DNA from: Scortum barcoo
Lineage: Eukaryota > Chordata > Actinopteri > Centrarchiformes > Terapontidae
Assembly: GCA_023238725.1 (NCBI GenBank)
Contig: CM041540.1
Coordinates: forward strand, 3,251,001 to 3,315,000
Length of the DNA: 64,000 bases
Direction: 5' to 3'
Shown here: positions 34,465 to 45,480 of the stretch, piece after piece
Layout of the letters: each line of letters opens with the position of its first letter
How positions within the stretch are numbered: the stretch's first letter is position 1
Made by a program: the position numbers and the translations under genes
Notes under the pieces: generated by a model
Database searches by the model: none
What the model saw: the letters and a program-made list of their open reading frames with translations, nothing else
What the model was told of the DNA's origin: nothing

Positions 34465-34775
34465 GACTAAAGGTTTGGATTTCATGTCGAATGTCATGCA
34501 AAGTTAGCAAATTGGGTCCTGCTAAACAATACAAGAGTCAATAATGAGGGACAAGAAATAGTGTGAAGAAAAAGCATTGCCTCTCTTTTGACTTACATTT
34601 AAATGCCCAAGTAGGATTTGGCTTGGACATTACAGTAGAAATTAAGCACAAGAAGGTTTCCTAACTGGGTTAAATATTGCAAAAAAAGGGCGGTGGTCCA
34701 CAGTGACGCAGCTCGCCATATTGACACCTGTAGTTAAGACATCTTAAAGACTATAGGTTTGGATTTTGGGTTGAA
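34465..34775 (+). mobile_element. Unnamed interspersed repeat, copy 2, flanked by 27-bp imperfect direct repeats
   Basis: The body (34492-34738) matches 29116-29520 block for block but is shorter. It is bracketed by GACTAAAGGTTTGGATTT (start of 34465-34491) and GACTATAGGTTTGGATTT (start of 34749-34775). These 27-base stretches agree at 22 positions. They could be a long decayed target duplication, or part of the element itself. Copy 1 lacks an obvious equivalent. Confidence 0.75.
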
Positions 34776-36370
34776 GAAGTGAGAACAACTGGAAGAACAA
34801 CTGGAGAAGTCCTGTTACTCCGTGTGTCCCAGAGTTGTGGTGCTTTCATATTTTGCTAGATCTGTCACATCTGTCCTGACGGCGGTACTCAAGACAGATA
34901 ACCTGCCTCTGAGGCCATTTTACAACCTCACCCGAATCAAAACAACCAATTAAAAGAGAGTATCTGACAGAGCTCCCCTGTGGATGTGCTAACTTGCAGT
35001 GGATGTAACATCAACTAGAAAATGACAGGAAGGATGAGTAAACAGAAGAACAATAAATAATTAAAAGGAGAGAAATTGACTTTTTGAAGGTATATGTGCT
35101 CTAATTTTCAAAATATCATAATCTTAAACCTTAAAGCTGCAAACAGACAGTGAGAAATGTCTTCATACAGGGTTGGACCTTTGGATTTTGGACCTCCATG
35201 TGCTCACTTTCAGCCATTTGAGGATAGCAACGAATGCTTGGCTTGGTGTGCTTTGGCTCCTCTACAGCAATGCAAAGCAGTTTTCAACACTCAGTGACAC
35301 GTGCTAGATGCACGTCAGATCCAACGCTTTGTTAAACACCTAACTTGCTGGTTAAAACGAATAATTTGGCCTTTTCCTGACACAAGCCAGTCCAACCTGA
35401 GGAGAAAATCTGAAGGACTATGCAGTTTTCAACCTTTGTGATCTAACAAGAGGTTACGTCTTTGTGTTCGGGCCTTGGAATACGAGCAGATGAGAAAAAG
35501 TAAATGGCAGCCTTGCCAGAAATACGATTTCCAGTGACGCTCGCAACAACATACAATTTTTCACTGAAGCTGCGCGTCAGAGGGTTTGAATATGTGGTGG
35601 GGTTTTTTTTTTTTTTTTTAAGGGCTGTGGGATCTTTAGCGACGATTATAGTTGAGGTTCTATTCTTTCTCTGCTGGAGAGGTTTGATTCGTGATTGCTG
35701 TTCCTTTTTGTCACTGCACTTCACCTGCATTGAGAATATGGTGTCATTTCTTTTGGTCCACACTGAATTATTACTTTTTTGGTGGCAGGTGGCTCTACAG
35801 TTTGAGCACCCAACTTAGAAACTGTAGATTTGCTTCATGAAAAGTGACGTTTACTGCATCGTTTTTGAAAGCTGACACAAATTGCAGGTAGCTTAATTTG
35901 ACTTTTTTTTTTATATTTTCAATTTCTGATTTGTAGTCGTATTTCTCTGGCGCTTCCAATTTTGGCATTTTTGTGAACTTTCTTTGAGAAAACAAAAATC
36001 TCTAATACAGCCAATACAGATGTTACAACAGGAAAATGGGTGAAAATGACAAAAAACAATCAGGATTATAGTTTCAAAGGCAGTAAGCATGAACAAAAGG
36101 GGTAAACGCAACAGCTTGAGTTGGCTATTGGGACAAAAACTGAGGCAAAGTCACCGAGCGATGACACACAGAGGCGTGGACCTTCCTGCACAAAGTCATC
36201 GGGCACAAACCATCCACATGTCCTGCTTGCGGCGACGATACTGTGACGACTCCACACACACACACACAAAAAAAGATTTCCATGCCAGACAACAAACATT
36301 CATTATGCCGGAGACAAACAATTCAAATTCTCCTCATCTAAATAGGCATTACAGCTTAGAGGAGTAAACA
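34776..36370. other. Unique sequence, nothing recognised
   Basis: Contains poly(T)17 (35603-35619), a T9-10 run near 35904 and a CA tract near 36255-36268. Open frames across the T run are chance. No motif cluster that I would defend. Confidence 0.5.
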
Positions 36371-37160
36371 GGATTCACAGAGGAGCTTAAGTCTTTAGGA
36401 TGCTGTTGTGCTTTTCTTGGCTTTGGAGGATATTGAGGCACCTCTCTATGCTAAAAATCGCTCCCTGGGTCGTATGCATCGCGCCACATTAGAATAATCA
36501 CCTGTTTTGTTTAACTAAATTATGGAAAACAGGACGGCATTATGAGTGAGCAAACAACCATTTTTAATCCCGGATGTGTAACTCGATTAAACGCAATTTT
36601 AATGGCACTCTTTTTTTTTTTTCCAGGTGGTGTGGGCGCAGCTAAAAATCGATACGTACTTTACACAAAAGTTTGCCACTTAATAAAATTTGTGCATTTA
36701 ATAAGCAAATTATTCTAATCATAAACCTCTTGCCAAAGCAATTAGTGATAAATTATAATCTTATGATAAATTATCTTGTGTTGACAGCCTGGGGGAACGC
36801 TGCAATCAAACATTAATTATTCATTGGGTAATTAAGTTCATAGGTGTTTCTCCCTCCCTCTTTTTTCCTCCGGCTCTGTCTCCTTTTCTTTTCTTTCTGT
36901 GGAGGTGTAGGTTGAGTGTCCAGAGTTTAGTCATCTAAACTTTTCATTAGATTACTGTGCGGCAAACTCAGGGAAAAAAAGAAAAGTTGAGATGGTTCCT
37001 GTGAAGCTGCTGATCTGTGTGACATCATGCGACTGCCTCGCAATCAAGAAAGCGTTTAAATATTGAATAAGACAGCCTGCTTCAACGCTGAAAACTCATC
37101 GGGGCCGTAGCTACCGCCGCAGACGCCGATGACATGTCTTCATTATTGTTTCTGGGAATT
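36371..37160. promoter_or_regulatory. Homeodomain-word-rich conserved-element candidate
   Basis: The densest run of homeodomain-type words in the window: CATTAGAATAATCACC (about 36487), CTCGATTAAACGCAATTTTAATGG (split by other bases, 36572-36607), CAATTAG (36739-36745), AAATTATAATC, CATTAATTATTCATT (36811 on) and TAATTAA (36829-36835). A T12-CCAG splice-acceptor-like site (36611-36626) lies inside, but no coding frame follows it. Best read as a developmental enhancer, or two adjacent ones, by composition. Confidence 0.45.
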
Positions 37161-37444
37161 TGAGAATCCAAGAAGGAGTTTGCAGCCAAATAGAACATAG
37201 TGAGATTTTTTATTTAAGGCTTATTCTGATGTTCTTCAGAGTCACTATCATTCAATTTGTGAGCCAGTTAAAATAAAAAAAAGATAGGATTAAATAATAC
37301 TCTGCCAGAATTATCTCCCTGGCAGTGTGTGGACACAGTGTGAACAGTTAAATGAATCAGGGCCGCAGATTCACAGCGCACAATTATTTTCTAAATGAAT
37401 TAATCAGAAATGAGTTTTCTTGCATGGATAAAGTTTTTTGTCTC
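37161..37444. other. Unique AT-rich sequence
   Basis: No feature recognised; includes ATGAATTAATCAG words around 37395-37408 that may extend the preceding island. Confidence 0.35.
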
Positions 37445-37650
37445 TAAAAGGTAAGAAAAAAGTTTAAAATGACGACTGCAGTTTCCCGGATTCAACGAGG
37501 ACATCTTCAAGTTGCTGGTTTAGTCATTTTTAAATCATATAAGACATAGAAAAGCATCATTCTCATATTCAAGAAAGCAAATATTTGTCATTTTGCCTAA
37601 AAATGTAGCTAATAGACAATCAGTATAGCGGCAGATACATTTTCTGTTTG
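37445..37650 (+). mobile_element. Teleost 'GATTAATC' family repeat, copy 4, degraded
   Basis: Words GACATCTTCAAGTTGCTGG, TTTAGTC, CATATTCAAGAAAGCAAATA, TTTGTCATTTTGCCT, AGCTAATAGACAATCA and ACATTTTCTGTTTGTTGACT follow the order of the right half of the repeat. The left half is shortened or lost. The GATTAATC end words have decayed. Confidence 0.6.
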
Positions 37651-38503
37651 TTGACTCATCATTTTACATCCATAATCTATAAATATGACTTTTTTGGTGT
37701 CTAGCCAAACAAACAGTGTTTCAAAAATCCTGGTCTTGGCCACGAAACATGTCAATAAGCAACAATAAGCGGTGACACAACACCACGAGTAACTGCAGCG
37801 TTTTGTGAAAATCTCAAGTTCAAAAACATTTTCTAAAGATGTTTTATTACAGTATTTTATCCTTCTTCAGTGTCGTGTGAAAGTATTGATGTCCATCCGC
37901 TGTAGAGTCTTTCACCGTTATTTAGGTGGTGCAGTCTTAACAGAGTCGTGCACATTTTCCAGAATATATGCCAACCCAACTGCTGCACTCAGAAAAAAAA
38001 AAAAAAAAAGTCCTTTCTCATGACGACATGTAATTGACAATTCAAACCTCAGCTCCTCGCCAGGCAGACAGGTACCGAATTGTGTTCTGAAAATAACCGG
38101 CCGGCCCAGATATGTCAGCTGGGGGGGATTAAAAGGACAAAAGCGTGTTCACGGTGAAAACAACGCTAGCATTCATCAAGTTCAATTACACGGAAGAGAC
38201 ATCAAACTTAGACAACAAGACGAGCGAAGCAGCTCCAGTTTTGGGATGCATTTTTTTGTTTTTTTCCCCTCCTCCCTCCCTGGAAGAGGCTGCCTATTAC
38301 CAATAACAGCGATCTGGATGAAGACATGAGGAAGATTAAAGAATCAAAGAAATAATGAGCTCGAACTGTTCGCCTTTGTTTTGTGCTTATAGCTTTGCTC
38401 CAAACATCCATCACGCCGTGTGCCTCTCTGATTCTCGCCGTGTGATGGAGTGGCATGCTGCTGCCATCTAAAGGTGTGAGGCGACTTTACCGTGCTGCTA
38501 CTG

Positions 38504-38504
<1 letters not shown>
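37651..38504. other. Unique sequence with poly(A)
   Basis: Poly(A)17 at 37993-38009, an ACCGGCCGGCCC word near 38096-38106 and a G6 run near 38121. Nothing else recognised. Confidence 0.5.

Positions 38505-38550
<46 letters not shown>
38505..38550. repeat. (TG)23 microsatellite, longest dinucleotide array in the window
   Basis: 46 bases of uninterrupted TG, followed by AGTGTGTGAC. Likely length-polymorphic between individuals. The minus-strand His-Thr open frame is an artefact. Confidence 0.95.
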
Positions 38551-38552
<2 letters not shown>

Positions 38553-40261
38553 TGTGTGACACAAAACGTGACACACCATTCATTAAAACATCTCCGCAGT
38601 CTTAGCGAGACACCTGTACCTGTGTAAAACATAAAAATGATCAACTGATGGCTTCAAAAGCGCCACTTGTCGCCGACGATGCATTGGCTGCAGGGAGGTG
38701 AGAGGTTAAGAAGGTGAGGGATTTAATTGGACAAATAATGCTGCTGTGTCTGGCGTACAGGCAGAGATATCACTGTAATCCCTTGTAAGCTCTGGCCTGC
38801 TGGATAAATGTGTTTAGTAATGTGATTATACTTCAAGTCCTGTGGCTTTCTATATATTTGTGTGTTAGAAGACGCTTTGCACGCCATGTTGGAAGTCGCC
38901 ACCCACATTGCACGTCATCATGTCTTTACACCTTGAATGAGAATCGATTATATTCGGAGAAAACAAGCACCTTGTTTTTTTTTACATTGTGAAGAATAAC
39001 AAGCGATTCAACCAACGACCTGAATGGAAAAGCTTACTCAGGAGTTAATGAAGCTCTGAAGAAGCTCCGCGCTGCATATTCATCATACCAAAAGTGCTCC
39101 TGCTTCCTATTCAACAAGTCATTTTCGCTCTGTAAAGTACACACTGTGTTGTGCCATAGCAACAATAGACTTTAATCTGATCGAGGGGCGAGTGCACTTC
39201 TGATTGGCTGCGGGGGTGGGATTTAACCCCGCGGCTTTGACGTTGTTGCCTCAGCTGCCTTATTCCCCCACCCAACCCCCCACACTTGTTGGAGCTGCAA
39301 AGCACGGTTTCTGCCGAAATTCACAAAACACAGCGCCAATGCAATGTTTTTTTTTTTATTTATTTGAGAAGCGTACATATGTCTAACATACTGTATGAAT
39401 GAGTGATGCTTTTGTTTATCGGGCTGCAAATATAAGCAAATTTGGTGTTTAACGAGCAATGGCTGTAATGAATTGATTAAATTATTGCACACTTTTTTAC
39501 TTATTGCATGTTTTTGTGTTAAAAGAAAGCACCCTTAAAGTTTGTCTTGAATTTCTGTCCTCGTCTCTCATTAGTCTTAGATGCATTAATTGACATGAAA
39601 GAAAACAGTCCACCTTAAAAGCTGTTGGTACTCTTTGAGTGAGACTACATTTTTCAGCTAGCTAAAGTTAACTAACAAAGGTGGCAAAACTTCCTTTTCT
39701 TTTATTGGAACAGCTAAGAGGTAAAGGTTTAAGATGTCGTAGTTAAATAATGTACATTTGCGATTAAATAACCTGTCATGTTAATCAAAGCTTTGAGGTA
39801 ATTCTCACCCAAAAATGAATAATATTTCATCCTTAAATAAAAACATCTCAAACAGTAAATGCTTTTACAACATCATCACCAAAAGATGGATTTTTGTGAA
39901 ATGTTTAGTAAAATGATACCTTCTGATGATACAAAAAGTAGAGAAAACATCCCAAATCTTATCAGACATTCAGGTCCAGCCTTCTCCGCTGACAGCTTTC
40001 CAATACTTGGTGCTTCAAACACAATTTGGACCAAAGGAATAAAAAAAATCTATTGAGGTTTGATACTCTGCAATACTCGGTGTGTATCAGGGTACCAGCA
40101 GACTCGCTGATGCTAAAAACGGATGAAAAGTTCAAATGTTTTGATCCCTCAACAGGTGACGTCGCCTGCGTCCCGACGCGTCTCATTACAGACGATAATT
40201 CGCTCGACTCAGAGTCCAGATTTTCTTATGCTGGGACGCCTTATCACCCGCACACCTCCTT
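38551..40261. other. Unique sequence, nothing recognised
   Basis: T8 and T10-type runs near 38976 and 39346-39360. No coding or repeat identity established; small open frames only. Confidence 0.5.
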
Positions 40262-40281
40262 AAAAAAAAAAAAAAAAAAAA
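40262..40281. repeat. Poly(A)20 run
   Basis: Uninterrupted A20. The upstream 200 bases match no retroposon body that I recognise. Confidence 0.9.
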
Positions 40282-42100
40282 CAAGGGACAGCCAAACTCT
40301 TTTCTGCTAATTAAAAGTCGGCAAACTCTCGGCTACATTTCCGAGTACGACCGCACGGACACACACAAACACACACTCGTCATGGTTTAATCAGTGCGGA
40401 TGTACTGCGGAGGCCCTTTTCCCCCGCCGGTGCCAGCCGTTATTGTGGTGATGACTGCGCTGGCATATTGATGTCAAGTCTTTATTGTGTGGGTTTACGG
40501 CAGAGAGGGAGTGTTGATTATCTCGTAACCTCTCCACCTCTCTCTCCACACCTCGCTCGCTCTTAGCTAACAACGCAATGCCGGCGCTTGCGCACACACA
40601 AACGCGCGCGTGTTTGTGGGTTTAGTCTAATGAAAGCTGCAGGCCCCCCGCCTCTGTGTTCACGCCAGAGCCTCAATCAGACCCTCTCATGGCTTGCGTC
40701 TATGTGCTGGGTCTCTCTTATCCCCCCTTCGCTTACATGAAAAAGCGCTTTGAAGGGTGTTTGTGTTGCTCCCCCATGTCTGACTGTCACCGAGCTGCTG
40801 CCTCTGTCCTTGTTCTAAACCCAGATATTAAAGTTACACAGCGGCAAAAGATGCAGCGAGCACAAAAAGAGGGGGGAGGGGAAGATAGAAGATCTATACA
40901 GCAGAAAAAAAAGGAAAAAAATAATAATAAAGTGTCAGAGTAAAAGGAATAGTTTCTGAAAGTCAGACATCCAAACAGGCAGACGGATCACAAAGACGGA
41001 GTCACGGTTAGATATGCAGACAGCTCCCGCGACCAGAAAGAGACGGTGATGGAAAAAAGTGAGAATGAATGCAGAATGTGAAGGATGACGTCTTCTATCA
41101 AAACCTTTCAACACCGAGGCCCGGGCTATAATGCGCGTTCGTAAAGGGCTGCGGACAAAATTACAAGAACATACTACAATGCATTGCCTTCCTCACCACA
41201 AATACTACCTTGGGAAAGCACATTTTAAATGCTTTTTTTTTAACCTGCAGTTTGTGGCATTAGACGGTGTTATTCCTGCAGTGTGGACAAGCTTATGTTT
41301 AACATAAGCTGGGATCCAAGTCCAAGTCCAAGATATGAGCACTGTGAAAAGATGTAAGTTGGGAATGAAAATAAGGTCATTTTATCGTGTACAGTGCTTG
41401 CGTTATATTTGAAGACAATCATTTCTGAGTAACTCACAAGGCCGTATCCACACCAATCACTCTCGCGCGTCACTCCGGATGCAAAAGACTGGAAGCTGCA
41501 GTCGGTTGATGTTCAACATGTACTCTGACAGGCCCTTCGGCCGAGAAGAATTTAAAACATCAGAGCTTCCAATCTGACAGCGACCTCGGAAAACACTGCG
41601 CTGATATTTTAACTTTGCTTTTGCTTCGATTTTAATACAGCTGACAGCAACATTTTTATAAGCTTCAGGCATTTTGATAGGCCAGTAATGAACCAGTCCT
41701 CCGACTCGCTGAAGCAACCTGCTGCTGTCCAAGAGGGTTAATAATGAAAATAGCACAAGGAGGAGAATCAGCTGCATGTTTGTATTTGTAGTTTTTATTC
41801 ACTGCTACTTTACTGTATTCATTCATTCATGCATGTTGGCTGGTGTGTTGTTTAGCCAAATTTGCATCATTTTCATGACCTGCTGGGGACCTTGTGGTGA
41901 ATTCAAGCCTAGAGTACACTTTTGCCCCGAGCTGAGCCCCTCAGATGGACCATCCTCACCCACAAAACGTACAAATCCACATCCTTCGCTTTAATTGATA
42001 GACCCTCGACAGCAACCGCTGCCCTTTAACCTTTTATAACAAAGAATTAGATTGACAGAAGCAGCACACAACCTGAGAAAAAGCGCTGCCGGGGACAGAA
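40282..42100. other. Unique sequence, nothing recognised
   Basis: Moderately GC-rich from 40380 to 40640, with CA and GCGCGCG words near 40605. Purine-rich around 40860-40930. A GATTGACAG PBX/MEIS-type word occurs at 42050-42058. No gene recognised. Confidence 0.5.
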
Positions 42101-43960
42101 GCAAAAACACCTCTTCCATTTAGTCCACCAACTCACATGTAATAGATTTATTTATGTGGATATAGTGAATGTTTAGAGTCGATATTTGGGCCTTAATTGT
42201 TCCCCTCCAGTATACGTGAGTCCCAATATGGCAGAAGTTAAGGAGTGACAATAATAAACAGAGCTGTCTGTTATGAATCCACAAGCTGGTGGGCAGATGC
42301 TCATCCCTCTGATAGACCACAATGGGAACACTTCACCTGTACACAATGATTTGCATAATAGAAAAAAAAAAAAAAAATGACAAAAACTCCTCCAGTCCAG
42401 CAGTCAGCAGAATAAGAGCTCAGCAACAAAGATGGAGTTTTGATGTGAAGAACTGTTGTACTCATCTGAATATAAATTGTGCAAAGAAAGTGAGCTTGTA
42501 TGACTAGAACCATGTTCACCCTTTTTATAAATCCAATATCAAAGTCAACAATAGGAAACAAAAACATATTTATATGCATAAAGCCAACTCAACACCACCA
42601 TAACACTACTCCTAACCAGAGTTTGGACTGGAGCGCGACAACATGCTGTAAAAACCAGCTCACTCCAAAAAACACTCAACCACGAGTATTCATCCTTCAC
42701 CTTTAAATGAATTAACAGCTTAAAAACATTTTGATGAACGTGCCAAAAAATAACCATAAAAACCCCAATAGCTCAGCAAAGTAAAAAAAAAAAAAAAGCT
42801 GCTCCATTACAATAAATTAACTCCTAATTAATCCCTTTAAATCAACCAAATAACTGTAGCAGCATTACCAAACATAAAACTGAACAACTCCAGGACATGA
42901 CAGAGGAAGCAGCTCTTACCTTTGTGGAGTTGAAGAATTGGGAATAAATCCAGTTTTTTTGTGAAGATTCGGGGAAGCAAACACATAAATCCTCCACAAA
43001 TGTCCCCATGAAGGGTGAATAAGTTAACTATCTCATGAAAAAAAAGCTTCAACAGCTGCAGGTATTTTCCTACTAACTCCATCAAACACATGGCCTTTTT
43101 CCAAGGGTGCGTTTCATTTGCGTTACAGGTGGCACCTTTCTGTCATGTGACTGTTGCTCCACACTTTCCTGTGGCTGAATGCACAAGCTGATTAGAAAAC
43201 CTTTAACTCAAATATTAGTTTTGCTGTTGCATTTCTTTGTTGTTAATATGTCTTCCTTCTAAGTTTCAGTGACACAATGTTTTAAATTTTTATGTTTTGT
43301 ACCTTTTTTGTGCTTTGTATTGTGTTTTATTCTAATCGATTTCAACAAAGTGATGAGGAGCAGAGTTAAAGTTTGCTGGTTTTAGGGCAAAACCTATAAA
43401 TAACATGGTAAAAAGTTAGAAAAACGTCTCTTCTCTTCTGAGCTTTAAGTGCTAATCATTTGTGTTATTTTACCACGGGACAAATTTCAGTGCAGTATTA
43501 GCAAATGTGCATAACAGGATGTAACTTGGGAGATTGTGTGTCCAGATTCCCGCATCAGTACTAGTATGAGTCGTTAAGAAATGAAATTTTAAATGTTGCT
43601 GTTGTGCATATCATTTTTTTGTGTGGTCTAATTGCTTTCCTTACACTGTCAGGTATGTTATTTAGGTGTTTTCTATTTAGACAAAAAGCCATCATCATTA
43701 ATATCTTAATATAGCTTTCATGCTGTGTAAAAAGCTCTTCTGAGTTCATTAACCTCCTGCAAACATCCTCAACAGCATACAGTCCTGCTTATAGAGAGCC
43801 TACAGCTTCTGTACAGTATGGTAGAGGCAATTAAACTGGACCTCTTAAAATGTACCACCTCGAAGTACTCCAAAGGTACCTAAAACCCACAGAGTTAAAC
43901 TAATGAGAATGTGTGAGATTTTGATTTTTTTTATACATTACCTGCATTAATTCCACATTT
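42101..43960. other. Unique AT-rich sequence with one minus-strand donor-like site
   Basis: Poly(A)16 at 42362-42377 and an A15 run near 42783-42797. On the minus strand, CCACAAAG followed by GTAAGAGC (around 42912-42930) is a strong 5' splice-site look-alike. No acceptor-linked coding block could be built. The minus-strand open frame 42837-43091 has no known domain. Confidence 0.4.
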
Positions 43961-44520
43961 GATTTGGGAGGTGGGACGTGCACCTGTGTGTGTGTTCATG
44001 TGTGTGTGCAGCACTCTTTTATTTGTCTTACTTGCAGCACCTACCCGCGGCTCTCCATCTCAGTTGCGGGGCGCCGTACAGCTGCAGTAATTGCCACCAG
44101 AGCGATTGCTCCTCATTAGATGCTATGGAAGGTGTAATTGGCCATCCCAGGCACGGCGATCAATGCCGCCGTTATTACCGGGATTTCAGGCACCCAGGCC
44201 CCAGACAGGAGGCCGAGCCGAGGCCAAAGGGGAGCTGAAACTGGGTGGGGGGAGGTGAGGCTCCACAGCTTGTTATGGCTGCACAGAGACCAGGCAACTT
44301 CTCCTCGTCGAGGTGTCTATTGACAGCTCGCCGTCCAGCGTGCATCTGCTCGCTCTCCTGTCCAGCTTATTGACACGCTGCTGCCACAGAGCCTGTCTCT
44401 CCGGCCTCACCCCATCTCTCGCCCTGCCTCATTAACGGGACTCCTTTTGCGCCGCGTCTCAAGGTGCCACACGAGGCCTGTTGAAGGGTCACACTGAGTC
44501 CAATCCACCCCAGTATTACT
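43961..44520. promoter_or_regulatory. Candidate conserved non-coding island, GC-rich
   Basis: After GT words (43985-44010) the sequence becomes complex: GCAGTAATTGCC (about 44084), CCTCATTAGATGC, GTGTAATTGGCCATCCC (about 44132), GATCAATGCCG and GTTATTACCGGG. GC-rich with evenly spaced TAAT/ATTA cores and no surviving simple sequence until about 44240. CTATTGACAGC (about 44318) adds a MEIS-type TGACAG. Among the stronger enhancer candidates. Confidence 0.4.
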
Positions 44521-44686
44521 GTGAGTGCATTTCGCTTCATTTCAGCAGTAAATGTATAAGATTTCTGCACGTTTAACTTGTAAAACATTGTCGTGTTGGG
44601 CAGCTTTTAAAGCAATTATAATGTTCAAAGGGAATAAATGTGGTGAAATGTTTTTGATTTTGGAAAACACATCAGTTAGGATGTCA
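44521..44686. other. Short unique flank of the inverted repeat
   Basis: AT-rich; no feature. Confidence 0.4.
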
Positions 44687-45011
44687 GCGTAATCCTAAAC
44701 TTTGTCAACTTAATCAAAAACTAGATTTCTCCTTTGCTATCGTTCAGCTCCTTCCAGTGCAAAGTCATTGGCAGCTTACAACGCCATCCTTTCAGAGGAG
44801 TTTCCCTAATGTTTGGTTTAGAGGGACCTTAAACTGATTAAAGTCAGTCAGAGGAAAGGACTGACTTTAATCAGCTGCCAATGACTTTGCACTGGAAGGA
44901 GCTGAACGATAGCAAAGGAGAAATCTAGTTTTGTTCACTAAGGCAGGAAAAAGTAGATAAAACTACTTAGAAAAAAAGAAAAGATTAAGTTGACAAAGTT
45001 TAGGATTACGC
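44687..45011. repeat. Perfect hairpin-forming inverted repeat (foldback), 325 bp
   Basis: Left arm: A = 44687-44715 (29 bases), one base, then B = 44717-44776 (60 bases). Right arm: B' = 44873-44932, then 50 extra bases, then A' = 44983-45011. By hand, A/A' pair 29 of 29 and B/B' pair 60 of 60. Inside the loop, 44834-44849 and 44859-44874 form a further perfect 16-bp stem with a 9-base loop. The 50-base extra segment itself contains AAGTAG...CTACTT. No known transposon termini or coding frames. Either a recent inverted duplication or a foldback-type element; transcription would give a long double-stranded RNA. Confidence 0.95.
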
Positions 45012-45480
45012 AGTTGGCCAGGTAACTTGTAAAATAACATGCAACAACATAAATACAAATAATCAACTCTTATGACCAATTGACACCAAATATATTCAAG
45101 TATAGTTTTCCAAATTCAGGAAGAGTCAAATATTTTTCACAGGTGAAACTGGGTTTTGTATTATCAGGCTAATAGTAAAAGAAAAAAATGCAAAGTAACA
45201 ACACAAAAATGGCTAAAAAAAAAAAAAGTAATTTAATTACTTGAATCATGTATGGAAATATGAATGTAGTTAAGTTACTAGTTTAAATACATGCACTAAA
45301 CTTCAGCTGAGATTTGCTGCAGACGAGGACTCACAGTGAATCTGTTATCATTATGGATCGTCACAGATAATGATTTAATTTAATTCAACCAATGACAATT
45401 AAAGACAACCTTGTGACTTTTTTTTTTTTTTAATTTTATTATTGAACTCACCGAGACTCGACTCCAGGCTTTCAAAAGTC
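45012..45480. other. AT-rich unique sequence
   Basis: A12-type run near 45216-45227 and T13-type run near 45420-45432. No gene or known repeat. Confidence 0.5.

Noticed and set aside
36611..36640. T12-CCAG splice-acceptor-like site inside the 36.4 kb island
   Set aside because: No coding frame follows; the next 30 bases contain CTAAAAATCG and quickly reach stops in all frames, so an exon is unlikely.
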